Origin: Collinsella sp.
GTDB taxonomy: Bacteria; Actinomycetota; Coriobacteriia; Coriobacteriales; Coriobacteriaceae
Length of the DNA: 6,337 nucleotides
Direction of reading: 5' to 3'
Assembly (NCBI GenBank): GCA_014871545.1
Contig: WGSR01000092.1
Span: 1-6,337, forward strand
Within the stretch, counting starts at the first letter, position 1. Every line of letters begins with the position of its first letter. Positions 6,335 through 6,337 of this stretch are shown here, in pieces. Below the pieces are notes generated by a model that was not told where the DNA came from, made no database searches, and worked only from the letters and a program-made list of their open reading frames with translations. Position numbers and translations under genes: made by a program.

Positions 6335-6337
6335 CTC
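6335..6337 (-). promoter_or_regulatory. Partial ribosome binding site of nnrD
   Basis: On the minus strand the last 8 bases before the nnrD ATG read GAGCATAG. The GAG sits 5 nt from the start codon, the same spacing and nearly the same context as the AAGGAG-CATAT-ATG of tsaE. The remainder of the site lies outside the window, so this is a partial call that mainly supports the chosen start. Confidence 0.5.

Noticed and set aside
1..6337. A possible defence, mobile or phage-related system, given the uracil-DNA glycosylase among unrelated genes.
   Set aside because: All genes are housekeeping families in a tightly packed operon. There are no direct or long inverted repeats, integrase, transposase, toxin-antitoxin pair, tRNA or CRISPR-like array, and the glycosylase has the full family 4 motif set.

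Overview
The window looks like part of a chromosome from a high-GC Gram-positive bacterium, most likely class Coriobacteriia (Collinsella/Olsenella-like). This rests on three things: clearly GC-biased codon use, a nnr-alr-tsaE-tsaB-rimI-tsaD gene order that I recall as typical of Actinobacteria (M. tuberculosis has the same series of functions on one strand), and the fusion of the last three genes into one polypeptide. The taxonomic call is an inference from memory and was not searched.

All five genes lie on the minus strand, so they are transcribed from right to left. In transcription order they are: (1) a bifunctional NAD(P)HX epimerase/dehydratase (4713-6329); (2) alanine racemase (3565-4710); (3) a family 4 [4Fe-4S] uracil-DNA glycosylase (2936-3556); (4) the TsaE ATPase (2417-2923); (5) a single 794-residue protein carrying TsaB, RimI and TsaD in that order (46-2430). 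Successive junctions are a 2-nt gap, an 8-nt gap, a 12-nt gap and a 14-nt overlap. This is a tightly packed, translationally coupled operon. Its promoter must lie to the right of the window, because only 8 nt precede the first start codon and no internal spacer is large enough for an obvious promoter. The 45 nt left of the last stop codon hold only an imperfect GC-rich hairpin.

Together the genes form a housekeeping set. NnrDE repairs damaged (hydrated) NAD(P)H. Alr supplies D-alanine for peptidoglycan. The glycosylase removes uracil from DNA. TsaE with the TsaB and TsaD modules carries out the transfer step of tRNA t6A37 synthesis, and the RimI module probably acetylates a ribosomal protein N-terminus. 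TsaC/TsaC2, which makes the threonylcarbamoyl-AMP substrate, is not in the window.

I see no mobile element, CRISPR array, tRNA, rRNA or phage gene, and nothing that amounts to an undescribed system. The most notable feature is the TsaB-RimI-TsaD fusion, which covalently joins two t6A subunits through an acetyltransferase. All five genes appear intact, with their key catalytic motifs present. There is no gene-free stretch longer than 45 nt.
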